Translations under genes and position numbers: made by a program
Part shown: positions 14,582 through 23,184 of the stretch, piece after piece
Layout of the letters: every line of letters begins with the position of its first letter
Numbering within the stretch: position 1 is the first letter of the stretch
From: Actinomadura bangladeshensis
Lineage (GTDB): Bacteria > Actinomycetota > Actinomycetes > Streptosporangiales > Streptosporangiaceae
Length of the DNA: 45,258 nucleotides
NCBI RefSeq assembly: GCF_004348335.1
Contig: NZ_SMJW01000030.1
Location: 1-45,258, forward strand
Direction of reading: 5' to 3'
Notes under the pieces: model-generated
What the model was told of the DNA's origin: nothing
The model's input: only the letters and a program-made list of their open reading frames with translations
Database searches by the model: none

Positions 14582-15055
14582 CTAGTCGACGGTGCTGTCG
14601 AAGATCTGCTGGTTCCCGGTCTGCCAGTGCGGGTGCTGCCGGACCGAGCTGATCTTCCAGCCCTCCTGCCGTACCAGGCCGTACTCGTAGTAACCGACCT
14701 GCTGCTGGAACTCGCCGCCGGGCGCGCCCCGGCGGTAGTGGGTCGCGTTCAGCGTCGACCAGACCACGGCGGTGTCGTTGTCGATGGTCACCTGGTGGTT
14801 GGCGCTGATGTGCTGCGTGGCCGTGTAGGACTCGAACGCCCGCCGCAGCACCTCGATGATCGTGGAGCGCTCGAACCGCACCCAGCCGTCCGTCCTGATG
14901 GTGTTGGCCTGGATCTCGTCGGTGAAGCAGGTCGCGAACTCGTCCCAGAGCCGGCGGTCGATGCAGAACGCGAACTTGCCCACGACCTCGATGATCGCCG
15001 CCCGGTCCTGCACCGCCCGCAACTGCTCGCGGAACGACTCGTCGGGCGCGCTCAT
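14582..15055 (-). CDS. SnoaL_4/NTF2-like domain protein
   Basis: A 157-residue NTF2-like protein. It starts with a helix 'QDRAAIIEVVGKFAFCIDRRLWDEFATCFTDE', where the 'D..dw..f...f.dd' pattern is typical of SnoaL_4 proteins and BaiE-like dehydratases. 'HISANHQVTID' and 'EYGLVRQEGWKISSVRQHPHW' follow. His and Asp residues in a pocket could act as acid/base in a dehydration or isomerisation, but no activity can be assigned. Its ATG overlaps the stop of the metallo-beta-lactamase gene (ATGA), so the two are coupled and may act in sequence. Confidence 0.75.
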   Translation of the reverse strand: MSAPDESFREQLRAVQDRAAIIEVVGKFAFCIDRRLWDEFATCFTDEIQANTIRTDGWVRFERSTIIEVLRRAFESYTATQHISANHQVTIDNDTAVVWSTLNATHYRRGAPGGEFQQQVGYYEYGLVRQEGWKISSVRQHPHWQTGNQQIFDSTVD

Positions 15056-16017
15056 GCCGGCCTGGCCTCGGTCAGGCGGAAGCCCTCGCCGTCCTTGACG
15101 ATGTACCCGGCGCTCGGCTCAACGAAGTGGGTGCCCATCACCAGCAGGTCCGTCCCGGCGGCCGACTCGAGGAAGGCGCGGCGGTTCCGGGTCAGCACCT
15201 CGGCGTCCCAGTCGCCGGCCGAGCTCCACTCGGGCCGGGCGATCTGCAAGGGGTGGTGGAAGAAGTCGCCCGTGATGAACGCGGCCTCTCCTCCCGACTC
15301 GACGCGGACGCCGTGGTGGGCCGAGGTGTGACCCGCCGTCGACACGTACAGCACACCGGGCATGATCTCCGCGTCCGCCGGGACGAGCTCGAGGCGCCCG
15401 GCGTCGATGATCGGCTGGAAGGTCTCCTCCTGGATGAGCCGGGTCTGGTGCGACAGCGCCTCGGCATCCGGCAGGAACGCCCGGGCGATCTTGTCGACCT
15501 CGCCCTCGTCCTCCCGGCCCTCGGACGGGTCGAGGGGATCCGACGAGATGATCTGGCTCAGATGGCGCTCGTACTCCTCACGCACCAGGATGACGCGTGC
15601 GTTCGGGAAGGTCGGGACCCATTTCCCGTCCTCGTCCTGCTTCGAGCACCATCCGACATGGTCGAGGTGCAGGTGCGTGAGCAGGATGACGTCGATGTCC
15701 TCGGGCCTGTAACCCGCCTCCTGGAGCCGCTCGAGGAAGGGATTGTCCAGCCCGCCCCAGCTCGGTTGCATGGGATAACTCTTGCCGTTGCCGCATCCCG
15801 CGTCCACGAGGATCACCGCGTCGCCGGTGTCGACGACGATCGAGTGGACGTCGGCCAGGATCTGTCCGGCCTGGTTGACGTAGTTCGGGTAGACCCACCC
15901 GATGTCTCGCACGACCTCTGGCGCGGCCTGAGGAATGAGCCCGTCCATGAGGCCGAGCTCGATCACGAACTCCTGGACCTCGGTCACCTTGAACCGTCCC
16001 ACGTTCCATGTCCCCAT
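15052..16017 (-). CDS. metallo-beta-lactamase-fold hydrolase
   Basis: A 321-residue MBL-fold metalloenzyme. The metal-binding motif HxHxDH is 'THLHLDHVGW' (H115, H117, D119, H120). Further ligands are in 'STAGHTSAHH' and 'FITGDFFHH'. It resembles the quorum-quenching lactonase/alkylsulfatase-like branch of cytosolic MBL hydrolases, so a lactone or ester substrate is plausible. No signal peptide is present. The ATG at 16017 follows a GAGAGG and is preferred over an in-frame extension with no homologous sequence. It is the first gene of a two-gene unit. TTCAACG at 16106-16112 upstream is a half-match to the TetR motif. Confidence 0.85.
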   Translation of the reverse strand: MGTWNVGRFKVTEVQEFVIELGLMDGLIPQAAPEVVRDIGWVYPNYVNQAGQILADVHSIVVDTGDAVILVDAGCGNGKSYPMQPSWGGLDNPFLERLQEAGYRPEDIDVILLTHLHLDHVGWCSKQDEDGKWVPTFPNARVILVREEYERHLSQIISSDPLDPSEGREDEGEVDKIARAFLPDAEALSHQTRLIQEETFQPIIDAGRLELVPADAEIMPGVLYVSTAGHTSAHHGVRVESGGEAAFITGDFFHHPLQIARPEWSSAGDWDAEVLTRNRRAFLESAAGTDLLVMGTHFVEPSAGYIVKDGEGFRLTEARPA

Positions 16018-16195
16018 GCTGCGCCTCTCATCCGCTTGGACCTTGACCTCTTCACGACCGCACGGCAGTCGACGACCACGCGAAGCGAACACCAACCTAC
16101 CGTGCTTCAACGCAGGCGTCCATATTTCATCGTCTCCGTAATGCACTGCTCGCGGTGGAGTTCACGTCCAGGACGTGCGGCTAGTCGATGGCGGC

Positions 16196-16236
16196 CTCCG
16201 GCCCGGCGGAGGTCACACGCCACCGCCGGGCCGGAG
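16196..16236. terminator. terminator after the isochorismatase remnant
   Basis: CTCCGGCCCGGCGG (16196-16209) is perfectly complementary to 16223-16236 with a 13-base loop. It lies just beyond the stop of the truncated isochorismatase gene. Confidence 0.7.
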
Positions 16237-16240
16237 ACCG

Positions 16241-16642
16241 CTAAGCGGCGCGCTGGGCCTGCTGGAGAGCGGCCATGTAGGACTGGACGCCCGCGGCCAT
16301 GGTCGGGACGTGTTCGCGCATCAGCCGCTGGAAATGCGGAGCGTTCGCGGAACGATGGTCGACGGTGAACTCCCCGGCCAGGGAGAACCAGGTGACCGGT
16401 ACGGCGCCCGCCTGCACCATGCGCCGGACCGCGGTGTCGTGCGTCTCGGCGGTCACGCTGGCGGAGGCGTCGACCACCAGGTACACCTCGTAACCCTCCC
16501 GCAGCGCGCCGAGCACGGTCTGCAGGACGCAGCCCTCCGTGGACACACCCGCGATCGCGAGCCTGCGGCGTCCGGTCTCGCGCACGGCGCGCGCGAAATC
16601 CTCATCGAGGAAGCTGTTGAAGTTGCCTCCCCGCTCGATCAC
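16241..16642 (-). pseudogene. isochorismatase-family hydrolase lacking its N-terminal half
   Basis: The 133 residues match the C-terminal part of YcaC-like cysteine hydrolases: 'FARAVRETGRRRLAIAGVSTEGCV' (nucleophile Cys region), 'ALREGYEVYLVVDASASVT' and 'MVQAGAVPVTWFSLAGE'. The N-terminal 60-70 residues with the catalytic Asp are absent. The frame closes at a stop ten codons upstream of the GTG, and a second truncated gene begins there on the other strand. The protein could not work as a normal amidohydrolase. It probably shares a single deletion with the adjacent TetR fragment. Confidence 0.75.
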
Positions 16643-16655
16643 CGGGTGGTCGCCG

Positions 16656-16982
16656 ATGACCCCCCGGGCCTACGTCGACCGCGTGGAGAGCGCCGACGGC
16701 GACGACCCGTTCATCGCGGTCATCCGCAGCGCCGCCGCATCCGGCGAGCAGACCGCGACGCGCCTCTACACCGCGATGCAGCAGCGCAGCCTGGAGTCCT
16801 ACCGGACGGTGGTGACCGGGCCGGACGCCGACGAACGCATCGCCCTCCTCGGCGCCCACCTCATCGGCGTCACCTTCAGCCGTTACGTCATCGGCGGCGG
16901 CCCCTTGGCCGACATGAGCGCCGAGCACCTCGTCCGCCATCTGAGCCGGACCCTGCGCGCCATCTTTGAACCCCCGTCATGA
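16656..16982 (+). pseudogene. TetR-family regulator lacking its DNA-binding half
   Basis: The 108 residues from ATG 16656 carry only a TetR ligand-domain C-terminus: 'DPFIAVIRSAAASGE', 'ERIALLGAHLIGVTFSRYVIGGGPLADMSAEHLVRHL'. This is the usual end of the TetR_C_16/17 class. No helix-turn-helix precedes it, since the upstream bases belong to the reverse-strand isochorismatase remnant. Without a DNA-binding domain it cannot repress. It was probably the divergent regulator of the isochorismatase gene before both 5' ends were lost. Confidence 0.75.
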
Positions 16983-17053
16983 TCGTTTTCCGGGCGGTCC
17001 GGGGCACCGGCCGTCCTACGCCACGGCGGTTCGGCAGTCGACGATCCGCTTTC

Positions 17054-17701
17054 CTAGGTGACATCGCGGTCTCGGGTCAGGAAGGCCGTCACTTCGGATT
17101 CGTAGGCGGCCGCCGCGTGCTCTCGTTCGCCCCAGCTCCGGCGGGCGAGGGAGACCATGCCGAGAGGTTTGCCCAAGAGGGTGCGGGCCGCGTCCTCGGC
17201 GGCCGGCGCCAGGTCGTCCGGCGGGCGGACGGCGGTGCCCAGCACGGCGGCGGGGATTCGCTCGGAGGTCAGGAGGGCCCGGCTCGCCACGGCGGGCGGG
17301 AGCAGGCGGCTGAGGATGGCGTGGCCGACGGTCACGCCCACGTCCAGTTCGGGGAGTTTCAGCCAGGCGTCCGAGGCGATGAGCGGGATGTCGGCCGCGG
17401 CCAGGAGGAGGGCTCCGGCGCCGATCGCCGGCCCCTGGGCCGCCACCACCACGGGAGCCGGGCAGCGCAGGACGGCGGTCAACGCGGCGGCGCCGACGGC
17501 GAGGCTCTCACCGTCCGCGGGTTCGCCGCGGTCGTGTCCCGCGCTGAAGACGCGACCGGCAGCGTCGATCAGGAGGCACTCGTCCGGGCGCATGGCGGCG
17601 CAGGTCTCGGTGAGCCACCGGTAGGCCGCCGCGTCGAGGGCGTTGACCGGTGGACGCTCCAGTGTCGCCCGGACGAGCCGTCCCTCGCGTTGTACCCGCA
17701 T
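17054..17701 (-). CDS. enoyl-CoA hydratase/isomerase family protein
   Basis: A 215-residue crotonase-fold protein, somewhat short for the family (250-260). The CoA-binding start 'ATLERPPVNALD', 'FSAGHD' and oxyanion-hole 'QGPAIGAGALLLAAADI' are present. One catalytic Glu is kept in 'LPELDVGVTVG', and the second expected Glu is not obvious (position holds 'AVASRALL'). It may act as an isomerase or a hydratase of altered specificity. The ATG overlaps the stop of the acyl-CoA dehydrogenase (TGATG), so the pair forms one beta-oxidation-like unit. Confidence 0.8.
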   Translation of the reverse strand: MRVQREGRLVRATLERPPVNALDAAAYRWLTETCAAMRPDECLLIDAAGRVFSAGHDRGEPADGESLAVGAAALTAVLRCPAPVVVAAQGPAIGAGALLLAAADIPLIASDAWLKLPELDVGVTVGHAILSRLLPPAVASRALLTSERIPAAVLGTAVRPPDDLAPAAEDAARTLLGKPLGMVSLARRSWGEREHAAAAYESEVTAFLTRDRDVT

Positions 17702-18837
17702 CAGTAGGAGCGGGGAAGGGCCAGGCGCTTGTGCGCGACGTGGTTCAGCAGCATTTCGGAGCTGACCGGGGCGATCCGGAAAAGGCGCACCAGGCCGTGC
17801 AGGGTGGCCAGGCCGTACTCGCGGGACATGCCGTTGCCGCCGAGGGTCTGCATGGCGGCGTCGAGTGCGGTCGAGGCGGCTTCGGAGGCCGTCAGCTTCG
17901 CCATGGCCGCCTCCACTCCGCCGGGTTCGCCGCGGTCGAAGGCGCGGGCCGCGGAGGTCGTGAGGAGGCGGGATGCGGCCAGTGCCGTCTCGGCGCGGGC
18001 CAGCGGGTGGGAGACGGCCTGGTGCGCCCCGATGGGAACGCTCCAGACGGTTCGCTCACGGGCGTAGGCGACGGCGATGTCGATCGCGTACCGGGCGATG
18101 CCGTTCAGGAGGGCGGCGCTGACGATGCGTTCAGGGTTGAGACCCGCGTACAGAACGCTCATGCCGGCATCGGGTCCGACTATCGCGGAGTCGTCCAGAC
18201 GGACATCGTCGTAGAACACGCTGTACTGGCGCTCAGGAGACAGGATCTCGACCTGGATGGGGCTCTTGGTGAGGCCGGGCGCGTCGGTGGGGACGATGAA
18301 GACTTTCAACTCGTCTTCGGCGCGGGCGACGGTGAGGAGGGCGTCGGCGTTGTCGACGTGGGAGACGTAGTACTTCTGGCCGGACAGCACCCAGTCGCCG
18401 CCGTCGCGGCGGGCGCGCATGCGGATGTTGTGGGTGTTGGATCCGGCGTCGGGTTCGGTGATGGCGAAGCCGAGGACGCGGGAGCCGTCCGCCAGGCCCG
18501 GCAGCCACTCGGACTTCTGGGCGGGCGAGCCGAAGCCGTCGACCATGGTCGCGCAGACGGCGGGCGAGAGCGCGATGAGCATGAGCGGGACACCGGCCTC
18601 GGCGATCGCCTCGGCGGCCACGGACAGTGCTTCGATGCCCGCGCCGGCTCCGCCGTGCTCCGGCGAGATGCCGGCTCCGAGGGCGCCGATGCCGCCCAGG
18701 GCGCGCCACAGGTCGCGTGCGTTGTCCCCCGCGTCCGACGAGCGGACGTAGTACTCGTGCCCGAAACGGCGGCAGGTCCGCAGGACGGTCTCGCGCAGTT
18801 CGGACAGCTCCGCCGGGGTCTCGGATGTCGGCCGCAC
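17701..18837 (-). CDS. acyl-CoA dehydrogenase
   Basis: A 378-residue flavoprotein that should introduce an alpha,beta double bond into an acyl-CoA. The FAD/substrate motifs 'FAITEPDAGSNTHNIRMRARRDGGDWVLSGQKYYVSH' (in part) and 'YARERTVWSVPIGAHQAV' are typical. The Glu of the C-terminal 'EGT' loop is absent: the position reads 'RIAPVSSEM'. A Glu occurs instead at about residue 236 in 'LNPERIV', the site used by isovaleryl- and long-chain dehydrogenases. GAGGAGGA supports the GTG at 18837 over an upstream ATG at 18888. The promoter region carries a TCTGAYRTAT-like site. Confidence 0.85.
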   Translation of the reverse strand: MRPTSETPAELSELRETVLRTCRRFGHEYYVRSSDAGDNARDLWRALGGIGALGAGISPEHGGAGAGIEALSVAAEAIAEAGVPLMLIALSPAVCATMVDGFGSPAQKSEWLPGLADGSRVLGFAITEPDAGSNTHNIRMRARRDGGDWVLSGQKYYVSHVDNADALLTVARAEDELKVFIVPTDAPGLTKSPIQVEILSPERQYSVFYDDVRLDDSAIVGPDAGMSVLYAGLNPERIVSAALLNGIARYAIDIAVAYARERTVWSVPIGAHQAVSHPLARAETALAASRLLTTSAARAFDRGEPGGVEAAMAKLTASEAASTALDAAMQTLGGNGMSREYGLATLHGLVRLFRIAPVSSEMLLNHVAHKRLALPRSY

Positions 18838-18929
18838 GCCGGTCCTCCTCGTTCGATGAGTCTGACTTGGTCGGTTCACCCTGTACATCGCGTAGATGCG
18901 ATGTCCGGCATGTTACTTCGATGTAAAAG

Positions 18930-18941
18930 CCTGATGTATTA
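18930..18941 (+). promoter_or_regulatory. GntR-regulon motif candidate, site A
   Basis: CCTGATGTATTA fits TCTGAYRTAT at nine of ten positions, upstream of the divergent acyl-CoA dehydrogenase gene. A second GATGTA lies ten bases to the left. Confidence 0.45.
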
Positions 18942-19237
18942 CACTCTAAACGAGCCCGACCACCGGCCGAGCCAAACCACCTCACACCGGCCCCCATCCG
19001 GGGCACGGTGGCCGCAGCCCACGGAGACGCACCTCGGTACAGCCGCCGAGGTGCCTCGTGAGCAGGTACTTCACGACATGCAACCCATGACGGGAGGCCC
19101 TGCCGCGCAGGGCGCGGGGGCACCACCGCACCCCGCCGCCACCCTCCGCATACCGGCGCGAGCGCCCCTCCTCCGCCTGGACCAGCAAGAACATCCGTAT
19201 CGGGGGGCTTGTCCTGACACGACCTCATCCTGCAAAC

Positions 19238-19248
19238 TCTGACGTATT
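19238..19248 (+). promoter_or_regulatory. GntR-regulon motif candidate, site B
   Basis: TCTGACGTATT lies 64 bases before the ATG of the importer binding protein and is identical to site C upstream of the double-VOC gene over all 11 bases. Confidence 0.5.
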
Positions 19249-19311
19249 CACTCCCTGGCTCGGGTGGGGGTGCCTGCATCGCCCGACCAAGGCGATCATC
19301 AAGGAGACACC

Positions 19312-20472
19312 ATGAGAGCAGCCATGCGTCGCCATGCGGCCATCGCGGTAATGACCGCTCTGGCCGTTTCCGTGACGGCCTGCGGGTCGTCCGGATCGGA
19401 TACGTCAGATGGATCTGGCGACACCTACCCCATCGGCGTCGTCAACTCCACGACCGGTGCGCTCGGCGCGGTCGGCCAGCAAGAGGCCAAGGGCATGCAG
19501 CTGGCCGTCGAGGAGATCAACGCGGCGGGCGGCGTGAAGGGCCGCAAGCTCAAGCTGGAGGAGGTGGACGACCAGGGCTCGGTGAACCTGACCACCGCCG
19601 GGTTCAAGAAGCTCGCCACCGAGACCAAGGTGCCCATCGTGATCGGACCGGGCATCTCCGCGAACGCCAAGGCGGTGGCCCCGCTCGCCGACCAGTACGG
19701 CGTCACGCAGATCCTCCTGGTCGCGCAGCCCGAGGTCGCCAACGGCACCAAGCACGTCTTCGAGGTACCGCTGCCCGGCAAGGCCAACTCCGAGGCGATG
19801 GTCAACTACGCCAAGGAGCAGGGCGCCAAGACCGCCGCGATCATCTGGGCGAACAACCCGTACGGCCAGGCGGGCAACACCGACGTCAGCAACGCCGCCA
19901 AGGGCGCCGGGATCAAGATCGTCAACTCCGAGGGCTTCGACCCGGGCAAGTTCGACTTCACCGCGCAGGCGGGCAAGGCGGCCGCCGCGAAGCCCGACAC
20001 GATCTTCCTCTACGGTGCCGGCGGGTCCAGCGACGCCCTGGTGCTGAAGAGCGTCGCCGCGACGGGCTACGAGGGCCTCATCGTCGGCGACCTGGCGTAC
20101 TCCTCCGACTTCGTCCCGGAGACCGCGGGCGGGAACGCCGCCGACAAGGTCGTCTCGCTGACGGCGGTCGACTACGGAAACCCCGACGAGAAGACGAAGA
20201 AGTTCCTCGACGCCTACAAGGCCAAGTTCGGTGAGGCCCCCTCGGTGCTGAGCACCTACGCCTACGTGGCGGTGCAGCTGACCGCCGCGGCCATCGAGAA
20301 GGCCCCCGAGTACACGGGCGAGGAGCTCTCCAAGGCGATCGAGTCGCTGAACTTCGAGAGCATCGTCGGCAAGCTGGCGTACACCGCCCAGTGGCGCGGC
20401 GGCCCGAACGCCGACGCCTTCAAGCCGGTCACGTTCAAGGACGGCGCATACGCGGTCCCGGACCAGGGCTGA
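19312..20472 (+). CDS. branched-chain amino acid-type ABC transporter binding lipoprotein
   Basis: A 386-residue type I periplasmic-binding protein of the LivJ/K family. The signal peptide ends at the lipobox 'VSVTAC' (C24), so the protein is anchored to the outside of the membrane. The mature start 'YPIGVVNSTTGALGAVGQQEAKGMQLAVEEINAAGGVKGRK' (in part) is diagnostic. AAGGAGA lies just before the ATG. In catabolic clusters this family often imports aromatic or short organic acids and amides rather than amino acids. It heads the seven-gene unit that runs to 26.56 kb and carries a TCTGACGTATT site in its promoter region. Confidence 0.9.
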   Translation: MRAAMRRHAAIAVMTALAVSVTACGSSGSDTSDGSGDTYPIGVVNSTTGALGAVGQQEAKGMQLAVEEINAAGGVKGRKLKLEEVDDQGSVNLTTAGFKKLATETKVPIVIGPGISANAKAVAPLADQYGVTQILLVAQPEVANGTKHVFEVPLPGKANSEAMVNYAKEQGAKTAAIIWANNPYGQAGNTDVSNAAKGAGIKIVNSEGFDPGKFDFTAQAGKAAAAKPDTIFLYGAGGSSDALVLKSVAATGYEGLIVGDLAYSSDFVPETAGGNAADKVVSLTAVDYGNPDEKTKKFLDAYKAKFGEAPSVLSTYAYVAVQLTAAAIEKAPEYTGEELSKAIESLNFESIVGKLAYTAQWRGGPNADAFKPVTFKDGAYAVPDQG

Positions 20473-20490
20473 CCCCGACCAGCAGATGAC

Positions 20491-20516
20491 GGTGGCCGGG
20501 CAACGGCCCGGCCACC
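20491..20516 (+). terminator. intra-operon hairpin after the binding-protein gene
   Basis: GGTGGCCGGG (20491-20500) pairs perfectly with 20507-20516 across a six-base loop. It lies between the binding protein and the first permease, where such stems commonly lower downstream expression or stabilise the upstream message. Confidence 0.6.
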
Positions 20517-20541
20517 GCCCTCGCCTCTAAGGAATCCGCCC

Positions 20542-21411
20542 GTGCGCATCATCGACCTTCTCGTCTCCGGTCTCACGCTCGGCGCCATCTACGCGCTCGT
20601 CGCCCTCGGCTTCCACCTCGTCTACCGCATGACGGGGGTGCTCGACTTCGCCCAGGGCGACAAGGTGATCATCGGTGGCCTGCTCGGCCTGACCCTGGTC
20701 AGGCAGGGCCTGGACACGATCCTGCTCGTCGCCCTGCTCGTGCTGATCGCCGGGCTGCTGCTCGGCATCGCCTACGACGCGCTCGTGATCCTGCCGACCC
20801 AGAACAACGGGCATATCGCGACGATCGCCGCGACCGTCGGGATCATGCTCGTGTTCGCCAACGGCGGCCACCTCATCTGGGGTCCGGACGGCAAGCCGTT
20901 CCCGCCCGTCCACCGCGGCGTGCTGGAGATCGGCGAGATGCGGATCGGCTACCAGGACCTGCTGATCTGGGCGGTGGTCATCGGCGTCGCGATCGGTCTC
21001 GCACTGCTGCTCGGACGGTCCCGGGTCGGCCGCGGCATGGTCGCCGCGGCGACCGACCCGCTCGCCGCCCAGGCCGTCGGCATCAACGTCTCGCGGATGC
21101 GCGCCATCGCGTTCGCGCTGGCGTTCGGGCTGGCCGCGCTCGCCGGAGTGCTGGTAGCGCCGATCACCCTCGCCGGCGGGACGCTCGGCACCGCGCTGAC
21201 GCTGAAGGGCTTCACCGGCGCGGTGCTCGGCGGGCTCGCCAGCACGCGCGGCGTCATCGTGGGCGCCGTGCTGCTCGGCGTGATCGAGAGCGAGCTCGCC
21301 GCGGTCATCCCGAACAGCTATGTCGACCCGATCGTGCTGATCGCCCTGATCATCGTCCTGCTAGTAATGCCGAACGGCCTGTTCGGCCTGAGGAGGCAGC
21401 GCCTTGCCTGA
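20542..21411 (+). CDS. livH: LivH-type ABC transporter permease
   Basis: A 289-residue inner-membrane permease with about eight helices. It begins 'IIDLLVSGLTLGAIYALVALGFHLVYRMTGVLDFAQGD' (in part), the standard LivH start with the 'FAQGD' variant of 'FAHG'. The EAA-like cytoplasmic loop is 'AAATDPLAAQAVGINVSRMRAIAFALA'. It pairs with the next gene to form the import channel. The start is GTG at 20542. The stop overlaps the TTG start of livM. Confidence 0.9.
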   Translation: MRIIDLLVSGLTLGAIYALVALGFHLVYRMTGVLDFAQGDKVIIGGLLGLTLVRQGLDTILLVALLVLIAGLLLGIAYDALVILPTQNNGHIATIAATVGIMLVFANGGHLIWGPDGKPFPPVHRGVLEIGEMRIGYQDLLIWAVVIGVAIGLALLLGRSRVGRGMVAAATDPLAAQAVGINVSRMRAIAFALAFGLAALAGVLVAPITLAGGTLGTALTLKGFTGAVLGGLASTRGVIVGAVLLGVIESELAAVIPNSYVDPIVLIALIIVLLVMPNGLFGLRRQRLA

Positions 21412-22414
21412 CAAAGCCTTCGCCCTCCGGGCCGGGCGGCACCTGGGTCCCACCGCGGTCGCCGCCGTCATCCTGCTCGGCTACGCGTTCACCAACCCGG
21501 GCGCGACCGACCTGGCCCTCGGCGTGAACATCGGCGTCGCCGCGATCGCCGCGGTCGGCCTGACCCTGACCATCGGCGGCGCGGGGCAACTCGCGCTCGG
21601 CCAGGCCGGGTTCATGGCCATCGGCGCGTACGGGACGTCCTACCTGATGCTCGACCGGGAGATGGCGTTCCTGCCCGCGCTGGTCCTCGGCGTCGTGCTG
21701 GCGCTGGTCATCGGCGTGCTCGTCGGCTACATCGCGCTGCGGCTGCACGGCCACTACCTCGCGATGGCGACGCTCGCGGTCGGCACCGGCATCCACGCGT
21801 TCCTGATGCTGCCGGGCCCGCTCGGCGGCGCGAACGGGTACGCGCCGATCCCGTTCCCGGAGATCTTCGGGTACAAGCTCCTGGACCCGCGCGACCAGTA
21901 CCTGCTGGTCGCGGTCACGCTGATCCTCGTGCTGCTCGGGTCGCGATGGCTGCTGGCGGCCCGGATGGGCCGGGAACTGGCGGCGCTGCGCGACGACGAG
22001 GTCGCCGCGCGGGCGGTCGGGGTGAACATCACCGCGCGCAAGGTGCAGATCTTCGCGATCTCCGCCGCGATCGGCGCGCTGGCGGGCGGCGTCAACGCCC
22101 CGCTGCAGACCGCCATCGACCCGTCGCTGTTCTCCACGGCGATCTCGATCCAGCTGTTCGTCATGGTGATCCTCGGCGGTCTCGGCAACATCTACGGCGC
22201 GGTGTTCGGCGCGGCGCTGGTGACCTGGCTGATCGCGGAGGTGCCCGGCAGCGGCTCCTGGGCGCTGACCGTGCTCGGGGTCGTCGTTGTCGTGTTCATG
22301 GCCGTGCTGCCGGACGGGCTGTCGGGCGTGGCCCGGATCGGCCGCGCGCTGCTGGCCCGGGTGGCGCGGCGCGGGCCCGGCTCGGGGGCGGCGATCACGG
22401 AGGTGTCGAAGTGA
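21404..22414 (+). CDS. livM: LivM-type ABC transporter permease
   Basis: A 336-residue permease with about eight to nine helices. Its family core is 'GVNIGVAAIAAVGLTLTIGGAGQLALGQAGFMAIGAY' (in part), and its coupling loop is 'LRDDEVAARAVGVNITARKVQIFAISA'. The start is TTG at 21404, set by GAGGAGG (from about 21391) and an eight-base overlap with livH. A hydrophilic tail of about 25 residues follows the last helix. It functions with LivH and the two ATPases. Confidence 0.9.
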   Translation: MPDKAFALRAGRHLGPTAVAAVILLGYAFTNPGATDLALGVNIGVAAIAAVGLTLTIGGAGQLALGQAGFMAIGAYGTSYLMLDREMAFLPALVLGVVLALVIGVLVGYIALRLHGHYLAMATLAVGTGIHAFLMLPGPLGGANGYAPIPFPEIFGYKLLDPRDQYLLVAVTLILVLLGSRWLLAARMGRELAALRDDEVAARAVGVNITARKVQIFAISAAIGALAGGVNAPLQTAIDPSLFSTAISIQLFVMVILGGLGNIYGAVFGAALVTWLIAEVPGSGSWALTVLGVVVVVFMAVLPDGLSGVARIGRALLARVARRGPGSGAAITEVSK

Positions 22415-23184
22415 GGACTCCGGGAACCGCGGAGGCGCGCGGCGTCACCCAGCGCTTCGGCGGGCTGACGGCCGTCTCAGACGTGAGCTTCACCGCCGCC
22501 AGGGGCGAGATCCACGGGATCATCGGCCCGAACGGCGCCGGGAAGACGACGCTGCTGAACGTGCTGAGCGGGCTGCAGCGCCCGTCCGGCGGCTCGGTGC
22601 TCATCGGCGGCGAGGACGTGACGCGCTGGCCGAGCCACCGGCTGGTCAAGCGGGCGCGGCTGGTGCGGACGTTCCAGACCGTCCGGCTGTTCGGCAGCAT
22701 GTCGGTCCGGGAGAACCTGATGGTCGCGGCGCGGACGACGGCCGCCCCGGCGCAGGCCAGGGAGCGGGTCGAGGAGGTGCTCGGCCGGCTGTCGCTGGAC
22801 GGGCTCGCCGGCGAGCCGGGCGCCGCGCTGTCGTACGGGCTGCAGCGGCGGGTCGAGCTCGCCCGGGTGATGGTGGCCGACCCGGCGGTGGTCCTGCTGG
22901 ACGAGCCCGCCGCCGGCCTCAGCCCGCAGGAGCGCGGCGACCTCGCGGACATGCTGCGCGAGATGCGCGACTCGGGGGTCACGGTGATCCTCGTCGAGCA
23001 CCACATGGACCTCGTGCACGCGGTCTGCCAGAACTGCACGGTGCTCGACTTCGGGAAGGTCATCGCCCGCGGCACGCCGGACGAGGTCACCCAGGACCCC
23101 GCCGTCCTGGAGGCGTACCTGGGCGGCCGGCACCACCGGGCGGCGGACGTCGAAGCCCCCGTTCCCACGGGCGAGGAGGACTGA
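22411..23184 (+). CDS. livG: LivG-type ABC transporter ATPase
   Basis: A 257-residue ATPase: Walker A 'GPNGAGKTT', Q-loop 'VRTFQTVRLF', Walker B 'VVLLDEPAAGL', switch 'VEHHMD', and the LivG-type C-terminus 'VLDFGKVIARGTPDEV...AYLG'. The signature motif reads 'LSYGLQRR' instead of LSGGQ, a variant seen in this subfamily. The GTG start overlaps the livM stop (GTGA). The last 20 residues form a charged extension. It energises the Liv importer with LivF. Confidence 0.9.
   Translation: MRTPGTAEARGVTQRFGGLTAVSDVSFTAARGEIHGIIGPNGAGKTTLLNVLSGLQRPSGGSVLIGGEDVTRWPSHRLVKRARLVRTFQTVRLFGSMSVRENLMVAARTTAAPAQARERVEEVLGRLSLDGLAGEPGAALSYGLQRRVELARVMVADPAVVLLDEPAAGLSPQERGDLADMLREMRDSGVTVILVEHHMDLVHAVCQNCTVLDFGKVIARGTPDEVTQDPAVLEAYLGGRHHRAADVEAPVPTGEED

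Larger units (their letters stand above)
18838..19311. other. divergent intergenic region, no gene recognised
   Basis: This 474-base gap separates the divergent acyl-CoA dehydrogenase and Liv-type importer operons. It holds TCTGAYRTAT-type sites near each end (18930-18941 and 19238-19248). It also holds a nine-base inverted repeat GCACCTCGG (19029-19037) with its complement at 19046-19054. The middle (about 18960-19200) has no convincing frame, transposase match or RNA gene. It may be a decayed insert. Confidence 0.5.

Noticed and set aside
7408..16642. Nicotinate/2,5-dihydroxypyridine pathway (maleate isomerase plus isochorismatase remnant plus hydrolase)
   Set aside because: There is no hydroxylase or NicX-like dioxygenase, the hydrolase is much larger than N-formylmaleamate deformylase, and the isochorismatase gene is broken. 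The idea is kept only as a family-level parallel.
2706..18837. Steroid (cholesterol) catabolic island
   Set aside because: SDRs, MaoC proteins and dehydrogenases fit, but no ketosteroid dehydrogenase, Hsa ring-cleavage genes, P450 or Mce genes are present, and neither operator motif matches the KstR or KstR2 consensus I recall.
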